From an uncultured Muribaculum sp. (GTDB lineage: Bacteria > Bacteroidota > Bacteroidia > Bacteroidales > Muribaculaceae), in assembly GCF_910583865.1 (NCBI RefSeq), contig NZ_CAJTYX010000040.1:1-26781 (forward strand): a DNA stretch of 26,781 bases. The letters are read 5' to 3'. The position numbers were made by a program, and so were the translations under genes. The notes beneath the pieces are model-generated. The model worked only from the letters and a program-made list of their open reading frames with translations. It was not told the DNA's origin and made no database searches. Shown in pieces: positions 22,620 to 26,781 of the stretch (within the stretch, counting starts at the first letter, position 1; the number at the start of each line of letters is the position of its first letter).

Positions 22620-24800
22620 ATGACAAGAAAAACTTCGATAAAGTGTACAGTGCTATCATTATCACTCGCGGTATTGCTGCCGGCGATGTCATGTCGCGCG
22701 CCACAGCAAGCCGATGACAGGAACTACGCGAAAAAAGTCAACCCGTTCATAGGCACTGACTTTACCGGAAACACCTATCCCGGAGCACAAGCGCCACACG
22801 GGCTCGTGCAGTTGAGTCCCGACAACGGTCTCCCGGGCTGGGACCGTATAGCAGGTTACTTCTACCCCGACAGCACCATAGCTGGATTCAGCCACACGCA
22901 CCTCAGCGGCACCGGTGCGGGCGACCTCTATGACATATCCTTCATGCCGGTGACCGACCCTGTGGCGAAAGCCGAAGCGCCGCTCGGCATACATTCCCGA
23001 TTCTCCCACGACTCGGAAGAGGCATATGCCGGATATTATAAGGTGAAACTCGACGACTACGACATAACCGTCGAACTGACAGCCACCGAACATTGCGGCG
23101 TGCAGCGCTACACATGGCCCGGCAACAAAGGGAAAGTGATACTGAACCTCGCCAAGGCCACCAACTGGGATGCCACCAAAGACACAGGCATCGAAATCAT
23201 CGACTCGGTGACCATACGCGGCCACCGGTTCAGCGACGGATGGGCGCACGACCAGAAGGTATGGTTCGCCACGCGCTTCTCCCGTCCGTTCACATCCGTG
23301 GAGATGGATACCGTAGGAGGCCACGTGGCCACTTTCGATTTCGACACCAGACCGGGCGAGACGCTTACGGTGGTAACAGCCATTTCAGGCACCGACAGTG
23401 AGGGCGCAATGAAAAACCTCGCCGCAGAAGGCCCGCACGATGATTTCGACAAATATCTTGCCGACGCCACCGACACATGGAACAAGCAGTTGGGCAAAAT
23501 CGAAGTGGAGACCGACGACCCGGAACTCAGCACGGTGTTCTACACCGCCCTCTACCATTCACTGCTTGCGCCGGTAGTGTTCAGCGACGCCGACGGACGC
23601 TACAGAGGCCCCGACGGCACCATCCACACCACCGCGCAGGGCAGGAAGAACTACGGTACATTCTCCCTGTGGGACACCTACCGCGCCGCACATCCGCTCT
23701 ACACCATCATCGAGCCTGAAGCCGCCGGCGACATGGCTCAATCGCTCCTGGACTTCGCCGAACAGAACGGACGGCTACCCGTGTGGAACATGTGGGCCTC
23801 CGAGACCGACATGATGATCGGCTACCACTCCGCGCCGGTGATTGTCGACGCCGTGCTCAAGGGTATCGGCGACATCGACCCGCACAAGGCTCTCGACGCG
23901 TGTGTCCGCACAGCCCGTATGGACGATTACCGCTCAATCGGCGACTACCGCCGCCTCGGCTATGTGCCTTGCGACCGCGATTCGTCATGGTCAATGTCAA
24001 AGACCCTTGAATACGCCTACGACGACTACTGCATAGCACGCCTCGCCAAACACGTGGGCGACAGCGCCATCTATCGTGAATTCTCGGAAAGGGCGCAGAA
24101 CTACCGAAACACGTTCAACCCCGAATCGGGATTCATGCAGCCGCGCAGGAGCGACGGATCGTTCGTCACACCCTTCTCTCCCGAAGCCTACACAGAGGAT
24201 ATCTGCGAGAGCAACGCATGGCAGTACCTATGGTCGGTGCAACACGACGTAGAGGGTTTGAAAGGTCTTATCGGCGGTGACGCGGAGTTCGAGAAACGCC
24301 TCGACCGCTTCTTCACCGAGGAATCGGATTCGGCCTCCTTGCCGATATTCAGCACCGGCATGATCGGACAGTACGCCCACGGCAACGAGCCGTCGCACCA
24401 TGCCGCATACCTCTACAATTATTGCGGACGTCCCGACAAGGCCGCCGACTACCTGTCGAAGATAATGTCCACGCTATACACCTCCGCTCCCGACGGCCTG
24501 TGCGGCAACGAGGACTGCGGACAGATGTCGGCATGGTTCGTGCTCAGCTCCCTCGGTTTCTATCCCGTCGATCCGGTGAGCGGCGAGTACAGCATCGGCA
24601 CACCGTTCTTCAGGAAAGCAAAAATACACCTTGACAATGGCAAGACTTTCACAATCGAAGCTTCCGAGGCAGCGCCGGGCAGACCGGTGTCGGGAACAGT
24701 GGAACTGAACGGCAAACCATTGACGGACCTTACTATCAAACACTCCGACATAACCTCGGGAGCATCCCTTAACTTCAAAAACGACTCATCGAAGAAATGA
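22620..24800 (+). CDS. GH92 family alpha-mannosidase, probable lipoprotein
   Basis: This 726-residue exo-acting glycoside hydrolase belongs to GH92, calcium-dependent alpha-mannosidases that trim N-glycan or yeast mannan. The signal ends in PAMSC (C25), a probable lipoprotein site. The N-terminal beta-sandwich carries NPFIGTDFTGNTYPGAQAPH and GFSHTHLSGTGAGD; the (alpha/alpha)6 catalytic part carries TYRAAHPLYTI, WNMWASETDMMIGYHS, C529-E530-SNAW (general acid region), AHGNEPSHHAAYLYNYCG and G629-N-E-D632-CGQMSAW. The Asn in GNED stands where the next mannosidase has Asp. Length is normal. The stop overlaps the next start by four bases (ATGA), so the two enzymes are made together. No SusC/SusD pair is visible here. 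Confidence 0.94.
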   Translation: MTRKTSIKCTVLSLSLAVLLPAMSCRAPQQADDRNYAKKVNPFIGTDFTGNTYPGAQAPHGLVQLSPDNGLPGWDRIAGYFYPDSTIAGFSHTHLSGTGAGDLYDISFMPVTDPVAKAEAPLGIHSRFSHDSEEAYAGYYKVKLDDYDITVELTATEHCGVQRYTWPGNKGKVILNLAKATNWDATKDTGIEIIDSVTIRGHRFSDGWAHDQKVWFATRFSRPFTSVEMDTVGGHVATFDFDTRPGETLTVVTAISGTDSEGAMKNLAAEGPHDDFDKYLADATDTWNKQLGKIEVETDDPELSTVFYTALYHSLLAPVVFSDADGRYRGPDGTIHTTAQGRKNYGTFSLWDTYRAAHPLYTIIEPEAAGDMAQSLLDFAEQNGRLPVWNMWASETDMMIGYHSAPVIVDAVLKGIGDIDPHKALDACVRTARMDDYRSIGDYRRLGYVPCDRDSSWSMSKTLEYAYDDYCIARLAKHVGDSAIYREFSERAQNYRNTFNPESGFMQPRRSDGSFVTPFSPEAYTEDICESNAWQYLWSVQHDVEGLKGLIGGDAEFEKRLDRFFTEESDSASLPIFSTGMIGQYAHGNEPSHHAAYLYNYCGRPDKAADYLSKIMSTLYTSAPDGLCGNEDCGQMSAWFVLSSLGFYPVDPVSGEYSIGTPFFRKAKIHLDNGKTFTIEASEAAPGRPVSGTVELNGKPLTDLTIKHSDITSGASLNFKNDSSKK

Positions 24801-26781
24801 AAAGAGCCATATTATCACTGGCAACTGCCGCATGCATCATGACCGGCATTGCCGCAGAGGACTACACTCAGTATGTAAACCCGCTCACCGGCACCCAGTC
24901 GAGCTTTGAACTTTCAACAGGAAACACCTACCCCATAATCGCACGCCCCTGGGGCATGAACTTCTGGACACCCCAGACCGGAAAGAACGGCGACGGATGG
25001 CAATACACCTACGACGCCCACAAGATACGCGGATTCAAGCAGACCCACCAGCCAAGCCCGTGGATCAACGATTTCGGACAGTTCTCGATAATGCCCGTGA
25101 CAGGCTCGCCGAAGTTCGATGAAGAGAGCCGCGCAAGCTGGTTCTCACACAAGGGTGAAACGGCAAAGCCATACTATTACTCGGCCTACCTCGCCGACCA
25201 TGACGTGCTCGCCGAGATAGCACCCACCGAGCGTGCAGCCATGATGCGCTTCACATTCCCCGACGACAGCTCTTTCGTCACAGTCGATGCCTTCGACCGC
25301 GGATCGGCAATAACCATAATCCCTGAACAGCGCAGAATCGTCGGAAAGACCACCCGCAACAGCGGCGGTGTGCCCGACAACTTCGCCAACTACTTCGTCA
25401 TCGAGTTTGACAAGCCTTTTGAATATGTCGCGACATTCGGCAACGATGCCGAGGGCGACTCACTCGTGCTCACTCCGGGCAGCAAGAGTTTCGAGGGCAA
25501 CCATGCCGGCGGCGTAATCGGATTCAAGACATCGCGCGGCGAGAAAGTGCATGCCCGCGTGGCCTCGTCGTTTATCAGCTCGGAGCAGGCGCTGATCAAT
25601 CTCGGCGAACTGGATGGAAAGACATTCGACATCGTGGCCGATGAAGGAAAGGAGCGCTGGAACGACATTCTCGGCCGCGTGGAAATCGAGGACGACGATA
25701 TCGACAACAAGCGCACATTCTATTCATGCCTCTACCGCGCAACGCTGTTCCCCCACAAGTTCTATGAGATCGACGCCTCGGGACGCCCCGTGCACTACAG
25801 CCCCTACGACGGCAAAGTGCATGACGGCTACATGTACACCGGCACCGGATTCTGGGATACTTTCCGTGCCCTGTTCCCGCTGCTCAACGTATTCTACCCG
25901 TCGGTCAACCTCGAGATGCAGGAAGGCTTCCTCAACGCCTACCGCGAGAGCGGGTTCTACCCCGAATGGTGCAGCCCCGGCCATCGCGACTGCATGGTCG
26001 GCAACAACTCGGCATCGGTCATGGCTGACGCATACCTCAGCGGCGTGAAGGTAGCCGACACAAAGACCCTCTGGGAAGGGCTGCTCAAGGGTGCTTCCGC
26101 CGAACATCCTACCGTAGGCTCCACGGGCCGCAAGGGCGTGGAAGAGTACAACCGCCTAGGCTATGTGCCCTATGACACCGGCATAAAGGAAAACGCCGCA
26201 CGCACTCTCGAATACGCCTACGATGACTGGTGCATATATCAGCTCGGCAAGGTGCTCGGCAAGAGCGACAAGGAGCTGAAGCCATTCGCAAAGCGCGCCA
26301 TGAACTACCGAAACCTCTTCGACAAGGAAACCTCGCTGATGCGCGGACGCAATGCCGACGGCTCGTTCAGCACGCCGTTCTCGCCGCTGAAATGGGGCGA
26401 CGCTTTCACCGAAGGCAATGCATGGCACTACACATGGTCGGTGTTCCACGACCCGCAGGGGCTGATTGACCTGATGGGTGGCAACAAGAAGTTCGTGGCC
26501 ATGCTCGACTCGGTGTTTACCGTCCCGCCCCATTTCGACGACAGCTACTACGGATTCCCCATCCATGAGATACGTGAGATGACCGTGATGAACATGGGCA
26601 ACTATGCCCACGGCAACCAGCCCGTGCAGCACATGATCTATCTCTACGACTGGGCGGGAGAGCCTTGGAAGGCGCAGAAGCATGCGAGGGAGGTGATGGA
26701 CCGCATGTACACACCGGATCCCGACGGATATTGCGGCGACGAGGACAACGGCCAGACCTCGGCATGGTATGTGTTCTCGGC
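24797..26781 (+). CDS. Second GH92 family alpha-mannosidase, partial (runs off right edge)
   Basis: The ATG at 24797 lies inside the ATGA overlap with the first mannosidase, and the frame stays open for 661 codons to the window edge. The signal peptide (MKRAILSLATAACIMTGIAA) lacks a lipobox, so this enzyme is probably periplasmic and soluble. GH92 landmarks are NPLTGTQSSFELSTGNTYP, GFKQTHQPSPWINDFG, FWDTFRALFPL, E539 in TEGNAWHYTW, YAHGNQPVQHMIYLYDWAG and C646-G-D-E-D650-NGQTSAW. The THQPSPW variant in place of THLSGTG marks a different GH92 subgroup from its neighbour and suggests a different linkage or aglycone preference. Judging from its partner, about 100 residues at the C-terminus are missing. 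Confidence 0.94.
   Translation, partial: MKRAILSLATAACIMTGIAAEDYTQYVNPLTGTQSSFELSTGNTYPIIARPWGMNFWTPQTGKNGDGWQYTYDAHKIRGFKQTHQPSPWINDFGQFSIMPVTGSPKFDEESRASWFSHKGETAKPYYYSAYLADHDVLAEIAPTERAAMMRFTFPDDSSFVTVDAFDRGSAITIIPEQRRIVGKTTRNSGGVPDNFANYFVIEFDKPFEYVATFGNDAEGDSLVLTPGSKSFEGNHAGGVIGFKTSRGEKVHARVASSFISSEQALINLGELDGKTFDIVADEGKERWNDILGRVEIEDDDIDNKRTFYSCLYRATLFPHKFYEIDASGRPVHYSPYDGKVHDGYMYTGTGFWDTFRALFPLLNVFYPSVNLEMQEGFLNAYRESGFYPEWCSPGHRDCMVGNNSASVMADAYLSGVKVADTKTLWEGLLKGASAEHPTVGSTGRKGVEEYNRLGYVPYDTGIKENAARTLEYAYDDWCIYQLGKVLGKSDKELKPFAKRAMNYRNLFDKETSLMRGRNADGSFSTPFSPLKWGDAFTEGNAWHYTWSVFHDPQGLIDLMGGNKKFVAMLDSVFTVPPHFDDSYYGFPIHEIREMTVMNMGNYAHGNQPVQHMIYLYDWAGEPWKAQKHAREVMDRMYTPDPDGYCGDEDNGQTSAWYVFS

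Overview
The window looks like chromosomal DNA from a Bacteroidales gut bacterium. The moderately high GC content and gene repertoire suggest Muribaculaceae or a relative, but that family call is inference. Supporting signs are several promoters of the Bacteroidetes type (TTG or TTTG, about 20 bases, then TAnnTTTG), weak or absent Shine-Dalgarno sequences, a type IX secretion-like C-terminal domain, a CfxA-like subclass A2 beta-lactamase, a complete bat (aerotolerance) operon and tandem GH92 mannosidases.

Layout. Positions 1-600 hold the start of a small unidentified gene running off the left edge (minus strand) and a 74-residue two-helix membrane protein (plus). Positions 612-3439 (minus) are a two-gene unit: a large secreted beta-sandwich/fibronectin-type protein with a T9SS-like tail, overlapping by four bases a class A beta-lactamase. 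Positions 3652-4563 (plus) encode an unrecognised charged, coiled-coil-rich protein. Positions 4564-5307 contain no intact gene: they hold a hairpin-rich apparently noncoding element, a truncated RhuM-family remnant and another long palindrome. Positions 5308-6736 (minus) carry a small helix-turn-helix-type protein followed by a tandem universal stress protein.

Positions 6939-15542 (minus) are the bat locus, transcribed MoxR ATPase, DUF58 protein, a BatD-tail-like membrane protein, BatA, BatB, BatC, BatD, BatE. Most junctions are tight (ATGA overlap, 1-base overlap, 3-15 base gaps). The encoded set is an AAA+ ATPase, three von Willebrand A modules with intact MIDAS motifs, two TPR proteins and two membrane proteins with related cytoplasmic tails, consistent with one envelope-associated, ATPase-remodelled complex.

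Positions 15715-19348 (minus) are a second tight unit: an M13 metallopeptidase, a short atypical HU-fold protein, and a membrane protein with an N-terminal HU-like domain, one transmembrane helix and a C-terminal LysM-like domain. This last protein is the most unusual architecture in the window. An ABC-F ATPase gene (19427-21418, minus) and a secreted SGNH hydrolase gene (21509-22216, plus) diverge from two face-to-face promoter boxes that form an inverted repeat. The small SRP RNA gene (22321-22417), with a textbook Bacteroidetes promoter, follows. The window ends in two translationally coupled GH92 alpha-mannosidase genes, the second cut by the right edge.

I see no CRISPR array, tRNA, rRNA, intact insertion sequence or phage. 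The best candidates for something undescribed are the HU/HU-LysM pair beside the M13 peptidase, the structured element at 4723-4933, and the overlapping divergent promoter pair.
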